Shown: positions 53,895-64,000 of the stretch, in pieces
Numbering within the stretch: position 1 is the stretch's first letter
Layout: each line of letters begins with the position of its first letter
From: Agapetus fuscipes
Lineage: Eukaryota; Arthropoda; Insecta; Trichoptera; Glossosomatidae
DNA length: 64,000 bases
Assembly: GCA_951799405.1 (NCBI GenBank)
Contig: OX637332.1
Location: 12,529,001 to 12,593,000, forward strand
Direction: 5' to 3'
Notes under the pieces: generated by a model
What the model was told of the DNA's origin: nothing
What the model saw: only the letters and a program-made list of their open reading frames with translations
Databases searched by the model: none
Position numbers and translations under genes: made by a program

Positions 53895-55056
53895 TATATA
53901 TATACAAGATTAATTTATTTATTAGGTACGCATAATTGAAGAGCGCCGTTTTTGTGATTGTCACACCTCAAGGGCCCTCTCAAATCACGGATAAGATTTT
54001 TTGTGAAGATGCGTCTTTAGTGCCCTTTTAAAGATATCAACAGTTTCTGCCTTCCTCACATTAGGTGGTAGTCTGTTCCACTCCGTTGGGCCCGCAAACC
54101 GGAAAGCACGGTCCCCAAAATTAGTGCGTGTCTGACGTGACAGCTGGACTTAGTCAACTACCCCACACCTTGTAGATCTGAGAGTTTGGCGTCTCAAATC
54201 TATCTCAATAGGTGAGAACATGTCAGACAGGTATGAAGGAGCCATACCATTGACAGATTTGTAAACCATCAGTCAAACACGGTAGACCACCCTCTCCGGA
54301 AAACGAAGCCAATCCAGTTTTTTCAACAATGGAGTAATATGATTAAATTTGGACATCCCAAATATGAGTCTTGCTGCAGAGTAGGTACAGCACAGATTGT
54401 AGCCGGCTGAACTGTTTTTTCGGCTGACCTATTTACAACGTTGAGCAATAGTCAACCCGAGACATCACAAAAGCGTTAACCAGGGTTTTGACCACCCCTG
54501 ATGGTAAACATCTCCTGATTGCCTTAATCTGGCGGAGTTCAAAAAACGAGGAGGATACCGTGTTATTCAACTGCTCTCGCATTGTGAGGTTCCGGTCCAG
54601 TGTGACTCCTAGAAGTCTCACTGAATCTGACGGCTGAATCAGCTGTCCCCCAATGGAGAGTGGTACGCGAGTTGTCAGGAGATGATCACGCCTGGACGTG
54701 GCTGCCCACATAATGTGCGTCTTACCCATGTTAAGGATTATGCCATTGTTTGTCATCCATTCACCGATCGCCGCGATGCAAGCAGCCATTCTGTTATTGA
54801 GAGCTCCCGTCATGTGTGGTCGACACTCAGAGTAAATCTGCCAGTCATCTGCATATGCATGTGTAGTGAGGCTCCATTTCTCGACTATGCTCTCAATGTC
54901 GGCCGTGTATAAAATAAACAGGATCGGTCCCAGCACAGACCCCTGCGGCACCCCGGAGATCAGCGAATAGGAAGGTGAGACACAGTCACAAGTACGCACT
55001 ACCTGCTTGCGATCCGCCAAATAGGAGGTGAACCACGCCAGAGTGTATGTTGCCGG
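53895..55056 (-). mobile_element. CR1/L2-like LINE, 5' truncated
   Basis: Inserted in a SINE-A. RT C-terminal half is open (54433-55056), followed by a decayed C-terminus and a 3' end GGCCCTTGAGGTGTGA..ACGGCGCTC with AATAAATAAA and a TA-rich tail. It is a different lineage from the RTE-like family. Confidence 0.8.
54433..55056 (-). pseudogene. CR1/L2-like reverse transcriptase fragment
   Basis: About 207 codons: WFTSYLADRKQVV, GVPQGSVLGPILF (RT motif B), HAYADDWQIY (catalytic YADD), GIILNMGKTHIMW, RLLGVTLDRNLT, RVDYC. The Met and first residues of the longest ORF come from the SINE-A host sequence, not the LINE. It ends at a stop after YCSTL; downstream frames have several stops. Confidence 0.8.
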
Positions 55057-55169
55057 GTGTATGTTCATTTAAGATTGGGGTTTTTATAATGTAAGTCCAC
55101 ATGCGGCATGTTTAAGCGCGAACTTATACGTGTCGGCTTGTGAAAATGCATATAATGTGAATCTTTAAT
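55057..55169 (+). repeat. SINE-A middle part (split copy)
   Basis: Continues 53790-53893 up to GAATCTTTAAT, the left target duplication of the next insertion. Confidence 0.85.
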
Positions 55170-55302
55170 TTAATTTTATTTATTTAATTGAAGACTTAAA
55201 TCAAAACACTGTTTTGTATTTTCACGATTAAAATCAATTTATTATTTAATTTACAAACGTTTTCGATAAAATATCATCGTCAGGTATACAAAAAATTAAA
55301 TT
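55170..55302 (-). mobile_element. 133-bp Penelope-like insert with hammerhead motif
   Basis: Flanked by the 11-bp direct repeat GAATCTTTAAT (55159-55169 and 55303-55313) within the SINE-A. The minus strand at 55290-55251 reads GTATAC-CTGACGA, GATA/TATC stem II, GAAAAC-GTTT, then GTAAAT. This is a full hammerhead-like order with UAC/GUA stem I closing. Confidence 0.65.
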
Positions 55303-55355
55303 GAATCTTTAATGTTACATATATTTGCAATTTAGATTAGATTAGGTTAGATTGA
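55303..55355 (+). repeat. SINE-A 3' end (split copy)
   Basis: Third piece of the split SINE-A, ending in TTTAGATTAGATTAGGTTAGATT. Confidence 0.85.
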
Positions 55356-55625
55356 CTTCTATAACTGTAACTGTAACTCTGTCACCATTCCGCTAGGGGT
55401 GGCCAGAGCCTCTGCAGAATTGCCTCCATTTTTTCCTATCCTGACATACATACCTCTTTCAATTCCTTCATATCCATCACCTTTTTCATGCATTTTCTTC
55501 TTTTACGCTCACTTTGTATATCCCATTCTTTCACAATCACCTTAATCTGATCACTCCATACTTTTTTCGGTCGTCCCTTCCCACTTTTTCCTTTCACTTG
55601 ATGTTTGGTATACTGATTTGGTATA
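55356..55625 (-). pseudogene. LINE C-terminus, second subfamily
   Basis: The minus frame has GKGRPKKVWSDQI, KEWDIQSERKRRKCMKKVMD and an altered CKDRKKW end. 3' UTR GGCCACCCCTAGCGGAATGGTGACAGAGTTACAG-type, as at 28900-28945. Confidence 0.7.
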
Positions 55626-55647
55626 TTGATTTGTTTAGTATGGTTTG

Positions 55648-55890
55648 GACTTGCATGTTGGTATAAGACTGAGAACACATACTGTAAAAACTGGTACACT
55701 TGTAAATATTACCTGTGTATAAGGGAAAGGCGGCAAGAATTGCAGCCTTGTAGGGTTTATACTCGTATCCATTTGAGGTCTGGTTTTATTTTGTAAATAT
55801 ACATGCAGCACGAAGTTACACGTGTTTGCCTGTTGGCTTGCATTAAATATGAATATTAATTGTTGGCATATATTTGCAACTTATGTACGT
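55648..55890 (+). repeat. SINE-A, diverged
   Basis: Ordered blocks from GACTTGCATGTTGGTATAAGACTGA to ATATATTTGCAACTTA. Confidence 0.7.
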
Positions 55891-56182
55891 TACGAATAAT
55901 TTATATTATGATTTGAAAAGAAGTAGCGGAGTGTTTTTTTCCTTATTTCAAAACTAATTTCATGTTTACCTTCTCAGAAAATTCTTCATATAAAGTTTGT
56001 AACATGAGACGTAATTCAAATAAAGTGCTTCTCGCTATTTAGTATGTAGCTCTATTCGCTATCGGGTTGATGAAATGATACTAAGAAATAAATAATTACA
56101 TTGAATTTTGCATCAATTTTGTAGGTAAGCATTTATTTTAACCGTCTCATGTATTTTGCCAAACTAAATATTATCCCAAATT
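55891..56182. other. unassigned DNA
   Basis: Nothing recognised. Confidence 0.4.
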
Positions 56183-56410
56183 GTGGTTGGTATGAGGCTG
56201 ACCACCCGTACTGTAAAAAATGGTTCACTTTGCCAATGTCACCCCTGTTTCAGGGAATGTCGGCAAGAGTTGCAGGGCTTATGTTCATTTGAGGTTTGGA
56301 TTTTATTTGTAAGTACACAATCAGCATTTGTAAGCGCGAACTACACGTGTTTGTTTGTGGGCATACATCTGAGAGCTTTGAATGAATATTTCCTTGCAAC
56401 TTAGATTATT
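56183..56410 (+). repeat. SINE-A, full length
   Basis: GTTGGTATGAGGCTGACCACCC to CCTTGCAACTTAGATTATTC. Confidence 0.9.
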
Positions 56411-56569
56411 CGATTATTATTAGTGTCTTTCTTATTGTTTTTCTCTATTTTGAAAACTTCAAAATATGTGCTTTAATACAGTTTGAGACGCAGTTTTGAA
56501 CAATTATATCAAAAATAGCCAAAAGCAACTATTTAAGATTTGATATACCTACTGATGCTCATAGAAACG

Positions 56570-56645
56570 GAAACGTGTTTGCTCGTGAGCAACCATTTTA
56601 AGTATGAATTTTACATAATAAAATATCTTTGCAACTTATCTAATC
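56570..56645 (+). repeat. SINE-A 3' end
   Basis: TGTTTGCTCGTGAGCAAC.. to ATCTTTGCAACTTATCTAATC, tail-to-tail with the next copy. Confidence 0.6.
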
Positions 56646-56878
56646 TAATGTTACCTAAGTTACAAAGATATATAACATAAGATATATAAGATTCATATTA
56701 AATGCGATCCCACTAGCAGACATGTAGAAGTTCGCGCTTACACATGCTGCATGTGGACTTACAATATAAAATAAACTTTCTCTTGCTGACCTTCCCTGAA
56801 ACAGGGGTGACATTGGCAATTGAACTATTTACTTTAAAGTATGGGTGGTCAGCCTTATACCACCCTATAAGTCAAGGA
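56646..56878 (-). repeat. SINE-A, nearly full length
   Basis: Tail at left (CTAATGTTACCTAAGTTACAAAG), head at right (CCCTATAAGTCAAGG). Confidence 0.85.
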
Positions 56879-58534
56879 TTACAAACAATTATTTACAGTT
56901 TGATCAGTTAGTAAAATAGTAAAATTAAAATCTACTAAACATCTACAACTTAGATAATGGATTAATAGATTACGACTTTGTATGTTGACTGGTTTTTGAT
57001 CGCAATATTACAGTTTACAGTACTACGGGGATAGAAAATAAAGTTCACCTACAAAAAATGATTGTAATACGAGTATGGATACACCTTGATCCAAATTGAA
57101 ATGAACAGTATTCCAATACCTAATGTTTTTGGAGTGAATTCCATCATAACGTTAACAACGAGGGCGGCTCGTGGCCCAGTCGCTGGTGTAACAGTTCCTG
57201 AGCCCAGGTAAGCGACAAGGCGTGCGGGTCTCAAAGACCCGTAATCCCGTGAAGGGTTTTTATGTAAATGCAAGAAAGGGTGACTTGGCATACGGTTCAA
57301 TGAAGGTCCCCCTACCCCCGGGCAAGGTAAAATGAATAAATTATTCGATTTTCGCAACAAGAGAGCTATGAGGGATTTCGGAAATGAACAATAATTCATG
57401 ATGCGGAGATCAACGTGTATGGGTATATTGCTTTTGATCAAATTTCACCCGATACTCGATCCTTGCATCAATTGCTACCCGTACCATTAAGTGTATGAAA
57501 GTCCGAGGCTACTTAAATAATTTTCCCTTCTAATCCAAAAAGCATTGTGGGTGTATTCCAATGAAGCACTCTCGTGGCAACCACAAACTGTGTGCCCGAT
57601 TTCGATTTCATGAATGTTTGTATTCATCAAGGGAACGATACCATTTTATTTACAATTTGAATCAGGTTTGAACCCTACTAAGTTCTGGATTGTATTTAGC
57701 ATCAGGTAATTTAAAAATACTCAACCTTCGTTCTGATACAAAAGCTCAGGAAGTTTATTTTATTAAATTTATTAATTCGGTTTTTATTTAAAGTTAAATA
57801 TCACTTAACTCTCATAATTTGTTTTTTTTTTCCCGCTATTTTATATCAATTTTAAAACTATCATTAACTTCAACCCTCCAAGTATTCATATCTTATATTA
57901 CAAATATTTTATCTATGGTCTTATGAATGCTATCCATCCATTGAGCATGGTGTTACTTACTCCTATTTATAAATTTCTGGGTCACTATTGCAAAATTTCT
58001 ATCCCACATTCAAGTGTTATTTTATTACTTAATTCTGTCCACTATCACTTCAAGTTGAATTATTATTCTGGTTTAACACATTCTACGACGACTTGTAATC
58101 AATTACTGATAGCTGTCTAAAGCAATAAGCTTCTCTATCAATAGTAGCCTCCATGAACATTTATTTTTCATAGTTCTAATCTTTCTCACAGAATCTATCG
58201 ATAATCGTAAGTTTATGATGGTTCATAGCTTTATTTATACTCGTGATAAAATTCAAAGAATTTTTCAGTCACTTATAGAAACGTTTCATATTTTTTTTAT
58301 TTCGTGTAAATTTGCAGAAGCTCTGGACTTCAGACTTCATACATCTATATTGCTTTTATGTAGCAGCATGAATAAAAATTCCACGAGCGTTTAAGTTTGA
58401 GTTTGATCCCTTGTCTGTAACGGCTCCGTACTTGGAACCAAAAAAGACATACACGTGCGAGGAGAGAAAGAAAAAAACGCGACAATGGTCTCCTGCAATA
58501 TTATTATTATTATTTATTTATTTAATAAAAAATA
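56879..58534. other. unassigned DNA
   Basis: A GC-richer patch at 57150-57330 has a 130-codon minus ORF with no recognised domain. The rest is AT-rich with no repeat that I could match. Confidence 0.4.
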
Positions 58535-58795
58535 AAAAAAAGGATTTGTGAAGAAGAATGCAATTCACCAACCTATTCTGCCTGGCCAGAAACAGGTATT
58601 AATATCATCATTTAATAATTCATTATTGTTTATTATTAATGAATTATTCAAAAATAATTACCCAATAACATCTGTTGAACCAGGGTCAAAGTTAAAGTCA
58701 AGTGACCCAAGCTGGGATCGAACCAACGTTGTTCCATTCGAAACACGCTAGAAAGATCAGCCCTCTTGGCCCACGCGGCTATAACCCGACTTTAT
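58535..58795 (-). repeat. SINE-C with internal AT insert
   Basis: Head at the right: A box TATAGCCGCGTGGG and B box GGTTCGATCCC on the minus strand. Body CTGTTGAACCAGG.. as at 5925-6130 in complementary orientation, but split by a ~75-bp AT-rich stretch (about 58595-58670). A-rich tail at 58500-58540. Confidence 0.75.
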
Positions 58796-60683
58796 GCTTT
58801 ACATTTTCGCAAAAGCGGAGTTGCAGATAAGACTGCTAGAGGAAAAACGAAACACTACTTGAAATTCGTAAGATGATACTCTCACAACTACTGGTGGTTG
58901 GCCAAAGATTGAAAAGTACGGAAGTTTTAAAAAATACGAGGAAGGCCCAGGTTTAGGATATACTGAAATAGAACTGGGCAGTAATAGAAATGTCTAAGAA
59001 TTGCAGTTGTAGCTGACGCTCTACAGGCGCGGGTGGACTGGATCCGTCTTCTCTTCATTGTTCCTCTGTCAACTGGTTGTAAGGCAGCTGCCTTTCCAAT
59101 AATTCCAAATCTTGATGTCAGGGGGCAAAGCGGCGGGTCGTTGTATCGAAGATCTGAAGAGATGGTCAGGAAGAGTAGCAGGTCGAAGTTCTGAAGAAAG
59201 CGGAAAGTAGTTGTAAGAAGTCTGAAGTCGGAGAACAAGTGATTTATTTCAAAGAACATACGCACATTTATATTCCAGGAAACAATAGGGATAACGGGAC
59301 AAGAGATAACGGGAATTCTCACAAATAGGGATGGGAATATATATTCCGTGATCTGTGGATGGGTACGAAAACTATGGATGGGGCGTGGGAGTGTCGGCAC
59401 AAACGAGACAAAATCTATATTTTTATCAATTAATTGCTAAAGTAAGAGCTTCCCCGGTATTTGTGATAGTGGACCCTGGAGTTGAAATGTTTCTTTATTA
59501 AAGGGTTCACATTTCACATTACACATACCGAAGAAGGACCTTCATTGGCTTAATACGAATAATTTGGAGGTCGCTGCGTCCGCAACAGCAGTCCTTCTTT
59601 TATTACTTTACCTAATATCTAAGAAAAATAAAATATATGGGCGTCTCACGAACCCACTAATGAGTATACAAGCCTCTAAGAAGATTCTTATAAAGTATTT
59701 CATAATGAATTACATAAAGTGTTCTAGTATTTTGTGATTCGTGCTAGCTAATGGGCAAGTGGGCAAAGATCTAACAGTCTGTTTCATGAAAGAAAAAAAA
59801 CTCTATTTTTTTTTACGCAACAATTCCAAAAAATCTAAATCATTTTGGAAAAATACATTCATCGTATTATTTTAATCAAGTAAATAATGATGAATTAAAA
59901 CGTATTTATGGATACAACAAGACTTTTCAAAAAATAAAGCGGCACTGAAAACGCAATCATTATTTTTTTATTCTTATATATGAAACTTATGAAATGAGAA
60001 GCATTGATTTTTTCCATAATTGTTTCTGAAGTAATGAAAAATGTCTGTTTTTGACTGGCTTAGCTAACACTAAAATTATTAATATTTTCCAGTATAATGA
60101 ATGCGATGTAACTTCTTGAAAATAATTTTATCGCATCTTACACTACATTGGTTTTTGTAACCAAAGTCAAACGAATAAGATTTTACTGAACTGTAAGAAG
60201 TTGGTATGTAAAATGTGCATATTATGTAACCTTAGGTACGTACTTAGATACTAGGGCAGAGAGATGCAAAACTGGGATGCACAATTTCATTCCACTACGC
60301 AGTTCTGCATTTCTATACACATGTCTTATAGTAACCAAAGGCGGAAATCTAGGATTAAAAAAGAAAGTGTGTATAAAAAAATATACGGAAACACATATAA
60401 TTTAATTCTCTGTATTTCCATATATTTAAATCTATTCTGAAAACATCCTAGATAGTCGTTTTTGGTTCAATACGATTCACATGTTCTTTAAACCCACGAT
60501 AAATGTAATATTGTGATTTTCATTGAATACTACAAAATAAAGTACCTCCTCAGTTCTTCGGAGAAAATCCTCCATTTGTATGTAAAAAATACTCTTTTTA
60601 TGCGATTCAGAAAATGGAAAGTATTGTAATGTAAATAGTAGATTAATATAGGGATACATCGTAGGTAGTAGTGGTTATTATAA
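58796..60683. other. unassigned DNA
   Basis: 58930-59400 is GC-richer with a 157-codon minus ORF without recognised domain, and could be an old LTR or mobile fragment. 59400-60640 is ordinary AT-rich DNA. Confidence 0.4.
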
Positions 60684-61056
60684 TGTTACGTCAAAAGTAG
60701 ATTAATGTGGGTATACACCGTAGGTAGTAATAATTATAGACCTAAGAAATCTAGCAATTAAATGATCCTTTTGTAGTCTCGAACTTCGAAGAATATTTAG
60801 GAATATGCTGGCAAATAGTCACTGGAAAGTACTGTCTGTGAAGTATATAAGGCGGAGAATTAAGTGTGCTAGAGGAGTGCGATAGATGGTTTTGATTGGA
60901 AGAGTGTAAGCGATACTAAACTGTGAAAAATAAATTTGTGTTACCAAAAGATTTAAAAATAAATGTAAATTGTAAAATTAATTAAGTGTAAATAAAGATT
61001 CTGAAAGAAGACCTGTGTGTCTTAATTTATAGACTTATCGAACCTACAAACATTAC
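60684..61056 (+). repeat. possible solo LTR (BEL/Pao-like)
   Basis: Runs TGTTACGTC...AACATTACA, with a TATA box (TATATAAGG, about 60844) and AATAAA/AATAAAG signals at tolerable spacing. No clear target duplication. Its first ~40 bp are also present in altered form just upstream (60641-60680). Confidence 0.35.
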
Positions 61057-61309
61057 AGTATTTTATATTTGAAATCTCGGTTAAATCTAGTTTTTACAGG
61101 TAAGAAGAAGTAGTTTCTCAAGAGGTTTTCTCAGCATATAATAAAGAGAAAATAACGTAGAATAAATACGAGAAGTTGTGAGGATTACTGCGAGTCTTTG
61201 TTTAAAGCAGTTATACTCGTGTAGCTTAAGCTCACCAGTAAAAGAGGTTTTTGCCGCAGGATTTATCCATCTGGTACTAGTGATACTTCTAACGATTATT
61301 AACATCCAT

Positions 61310-61485
61310 CTCGTATTTTTTTGCGAATGTTACCCTTGTTTCAGGGAAATGCGGATATAGTTCATCCGAAGCTTTTGTAAATATTTTGTAAATACACACG
61401 CGGCCTGTGTACACGTGTGTGCAATAACTAAGATTCTTGAATGTTTATATATCTTTGCAACTGAGGTTTTAGTTGACTAAATTTT
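61310..61485 (+). repeat. SINE-A, diverged
   Basis: Starts mid-unit at GCGAATGTTACCCTTGTTTCAGGGAA and runs to ATATCTTTGCAACTGAGGTTTTAG. Confidence 0.65.
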
Positions 61486-61569
61486 ATATCTAAAAATATT
61501 CCATAGATTCGTTTTGTAAAAAAATTTGTGAAAATAATTGCAAGATTATACATTATTAGCATCTAATCT

Positions 61570-63010
61570 AATCTAATCTAATCTAAGTTGCAAAGATATG
61601 TTACATTGGAGATTCACATTACATGCATTCCCACAACCAGACACGTACAAGTTCGCGCTTGCACGTGCCTCATGTGAGCCTACAACATAAAAACCAATCT
61701 CAAATGGACATACACCCTGCAACTCTTGCCGTCCTTCCCTGTAACAGGGGTGACATTGGCAAAGTGAACCAATTTTACAGCATGGGTGGTCAGCCGCATA
61801 CCAACCTATAAGTCAAGGAACATACACGACAAATTACATTTTTTAAATCAATAAATAATAATATACATGGACATCAAAAACTTAAAACATAAAACAAATT
61901 TCATTTTAATAAGCCCTAGCCGCCAACATTACAGATCAACCGCCATTTCTTTCTGTCCTTACATACTTCTTTCATTTCCTCCAGAGTCATAACCTTCTTC
62001 ATGCAAGCTCTTCTTTTATTATGACTCTGGATATTCCATTCATTCGCAATTTCGGATATTTGGTCCATCCATACCTTTCTCGGTCTTCCTCTACCACGAC
62101 ATCCATCTATTCTACCAACATATACTTTCTTCGTCAGTCTTTCTTCATTCATTCTCTCCATATGCCCAAACCATCTTAACAAACTTCTTTTAATCTTCAC
62201 TTTCACACTTTCTCTTGCACCACATTCTTCTCTTACAAAATCATTCCTCACCCTGTCACTCCGTTTTTTCCCAATCATACTTCTTAGAAAGTCCATTTCA
62301 ACAGTATGGACTTTACTAATTTCACTTTCATTCACCGTCCAGGCCTCGCTTCCATACATCAAGGTGGGTAAAAGTATGCCACTGTGTACCGCCAATCGAG
62401 CATTTTTAGATATGTTTTGATTTTTGGCGATACAAGCTGTGGCACCCAGTACACACCTGCCCTTCATTATTCTTCTTTCAAGTTTGCCTGTCATTCTTCC
62501 ATCTTTTTCAAACTTACATCCCAAGTATACAAACTCATTTACCACATCAACGTGCAATCCATTGATTCTAAATTGATAGTCCGTATTTTTTTCATTTCTT
62601 TCAAAAACCAAAACTTTCGTCTTACTTGCATTCAACTTCAAATAATTACCTATCAGAGCTTCGTTCAATCTAGAGAGCATTGTTTGCAATTCTACTGCTG
62701 AATCAGATACAAGGACTGCATCATCCGCATACAGTAGAACACTCACTTTGCTCTCTCCTATCATTAAGCCACAATCATCAAGTCTAGCATCTCGAACACA
62801 CTTGTCCATGACTATGTTAAATAGCCATGGGCTCATCACACATCCTTGCCTTACACCCTTAAAAACTTCAAACCATTCACTATACTCATCATCAATACGA
62901 ACACATGCCATACTATTTTCATAGTTAGCATGTACCGCTTTCAAGACATCCCACAACATACCTACAACATCAACATACCCACAACATCCCACAACATACC
63001 CACAACATCA
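61570..63010 (-). mobile_element. RTE-like LINE with SINE-A tail
   Basis: The low-coordinate end has the (TCTAA)n tail and SINE-A (61570-61815), then the 3' UTR and an open RT frame to about 62990. 5' truncated within RT motif A. The 5' edge has degenerate copies of GTATGTTGTGGGATGTTG (62945-63010). Confidence 0.85.
61916..62992 (-). CDS. LINE reverse transcriptase, C-terminal two thirds
   Basis: 358 codons. After a short artefactual repeat-encoded start it has LWDVLKAVHANYENSMACVR (an AYGVNGALLN segment is missing), GVRQGCVMSPWLF, LLYADDAVLV, LKLNASKTKVL, LGCKFEKDGRMTG, RWFGHMERMNEERLTKKVY, RGRGRPRKVWMDQ and CKDRKKWRLIC. It is somewhat diverged from the other copies (for example NGLHVDVVNEF). 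No endonuclease and no genuine start. Confidence 0.8.
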   Translation of the reverse strand: MGCCGYVDVVGMLWDVLKAVHANYENSMACVRIDDEYSEWFEVFKGVRQGCVMSPWLFNIVMDKCVRDARLDDCGLMIGESKVSVLLYADDAVLVSDSAVELQTMLSRLNEALIGNYLKLNASKTKVLVFERNEKNTDYQFRINGLHVDVVNEFVYLGCKFEKDGRMTGKLERRIMKGRCVLGATACIAKNQNISKNARLAVHSGILLPTLMYGSEAWTVNESEISKVHTVEMDFLRSMIGKKRSDRVRNDFVREECGARESVKVKIKRSLLRWFGHMERMNEERLTKKVYVGRIDGCRGRGRPRKVWMDQISEIANEWNIQSHNKRRACMKKVMTLEEMKEVCKDRKKWRLICNVGG

Positions 63011-63099
63011 CATAGAGTTTTCTTTTTTAAGATAATAGTTAAATAAATTAAATAAGTGAAAACCACATGATTTTTTTTTATAAATATTTAAAAATATAA

Positions 63100-63200
63100 A
63101 TGGTAAAACATTGTTTTAATTCACTTTATTCTTTTTTTTTCCTCGAATATTTTCGCCTAATGAGGCATCTTCAAGAGCAGAATGGTTAATTTTTTACTTC
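63100..63200 (-). mobile_element. hammerhead-like motif, Penelope-like tail
   Basis: The minus strand at 63180-63141 reads CTGCTC-TTGAAGA, GCCT/AGGC stem II, GAAAATATTC, GAGG. Core order fits a hammerhead with one base off CUGANGA; stem I would be CUC/GAG. Confidence 0.5.
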
Positions 63201-63310
63201 ATAAGATCAATTTTCATTGACAAATGATCAAATATGATCGACCAAAGGGTATTTATTTGCAAAATACTTTATATTATATTTGAATAATGAATTTCTTGGT
63301 TTTCGAATAG

Positions 63311-64000
63311 TGATATACAGTCCGGCTTTATGGCCGGTAGAGGCTGTGTTGATCAGATTTTTACTCTACGACAGCTTGTTGAAAAACAATTGTCGATGAG
63401 GTGGAAGCTGTTCACGGCCTTTGTAGATCTGGAAAAGGCTTTTGACTCAGTAGACAGAGGTATGTTATGGGATGTTTTGAAAGCATACGGAGTGAATGGG
63501 GCTCTCCTAGGTGCGGTGCATGCAAACTATGAAAATAGTAAGGCATGTGTCCGTATTGATAGTGAGTATAGTGAGTGGTTTGAAGTTTATAAGGGTGTGA
63601 GGCAAGGATGTGTGATGAGTCCATGGCTATTTGACATAGTCATGGACAAGTGTGTCAGAGATGCTCGACTTAATGAATGTAGATTGACGATAGGAGAGAG
63701 CAAAGTGAGTGTTTTACTGTATGCAGATGATGCAGTTCTTGTTTCTGATTCAGCAGTAGAATTGCAAACAATGCTCTCTAGATTGAATGAAGCTTTGTTA
63801 GGCAACCATTTGAAGTTGAATGCAAGTAAGACGAAAGTATTGATTTTTGAAAGAGATGATGAAAGTATGAATTATAAATTTAAAATTTATGGAATGAATG
63901 TTGATGTCGTAAATGAGTTTGTATACCTGGGAAGTAAGTTTGAAAAAGATGGACGAATAACTGGTGAATTTGAAAGAAGAATAATGAAAGGCAGGTGCGT
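63311..64000 (+). CDS. LINE reverse transcriptase, runs off the window
   Basis: Open from SDIQSGFMAGRGCVDQI through AFVDLEKAFDSVD, GVRQGCVMSPWLF and LLYADDAVLV (YADD near 63718-63729) to the last base, without a stop. It is closest to the copy at 2656-4245 (shares VHANYENSKACVR). 5' truncated just before the fingers/palm junction; the 3' end lies outside. Confidence 0.8.

Overview
This window looks like non-genic, transposon-packed DNA from an arthropod, most likely an insect. The evidence is strong AT-richness, absence of bacterial-style gene packing, tRNA-derived SINEs, Ty1/copia and Ty3/gypsy LTR elements, several non-LTR (LINE) lineages including an R1-type remnant, and Penelope-like palindromes with hammerhead-ribozyme-like cores. 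The copia elements carry the initiator-Met half-tRNA primer site known from Drosophila copia. I could not identify the species, and I recognise no intact single-copy host gene.

Layout. 0-6.2 kb: a foldback with hammerhead-like cores, a LINE fragment, and a gutted Ty3/gypsy element (LTRs 1595-1856 and 5241-5502, TSD ATTC) whose integrase is split by a LINE insertion. 6.2-15.2 kb: SINE copies, a LINE linker fragment and mostly unassigned DNA. 15.26-19.1 kb: a defective copia element. 20.3-22.8 kb: a tandem array built from one SINE-like repeat. 23.0-26.15 kb: a second, 3'-truncated copia. 26.15-51.4 kb: a unit of roughly 7 kb present twice (26149-35786 and 36502-51394), nearly identical but carrying different insertions. 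Copy 1 has a 2.8-kb TTAA-flanked element. Copy 2 has a 5.4-kb non-coding LTR element with 1579-bp LTRs plus two LINE insertions. 51.4-58.8 kb: SINE and R1-type remnants, a SINE split twice by a CR1/L2-like LINE and a ribozyme-bearing insert, and more SINEs. 58.8-64 kb: mostly unassigned, then a LINE on the minus strand and another on the plus strand running off the window.

How parts relate. One LINE family (RTE-like C-terminus, YADD reverse transcriptase) recurs at 1.3, 2.7, 47.2, 47.8, 61.6 and 63.3 kb. Its 3' UTR is the same ~250-bp repeat ('SINE-A') that occurs about 20 more times alone, and a tRNA-headed SINE at 11.5 kb carries the same tail. This fits LINE machinery mobilising shorter elements in trans. 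The non-coding LTR element and the gutted gypsy share an 18-nt primer-binding site matching tRNA-Lys(CUU), so a related autonomous gypsy may serve both. Because the two copies of the duplicated unit differ mainly by whole insertions, they give empty-site evidence for element ends and target-site duplications. The duplication itself could be genuine or could be two haplotypes joined during assembly.
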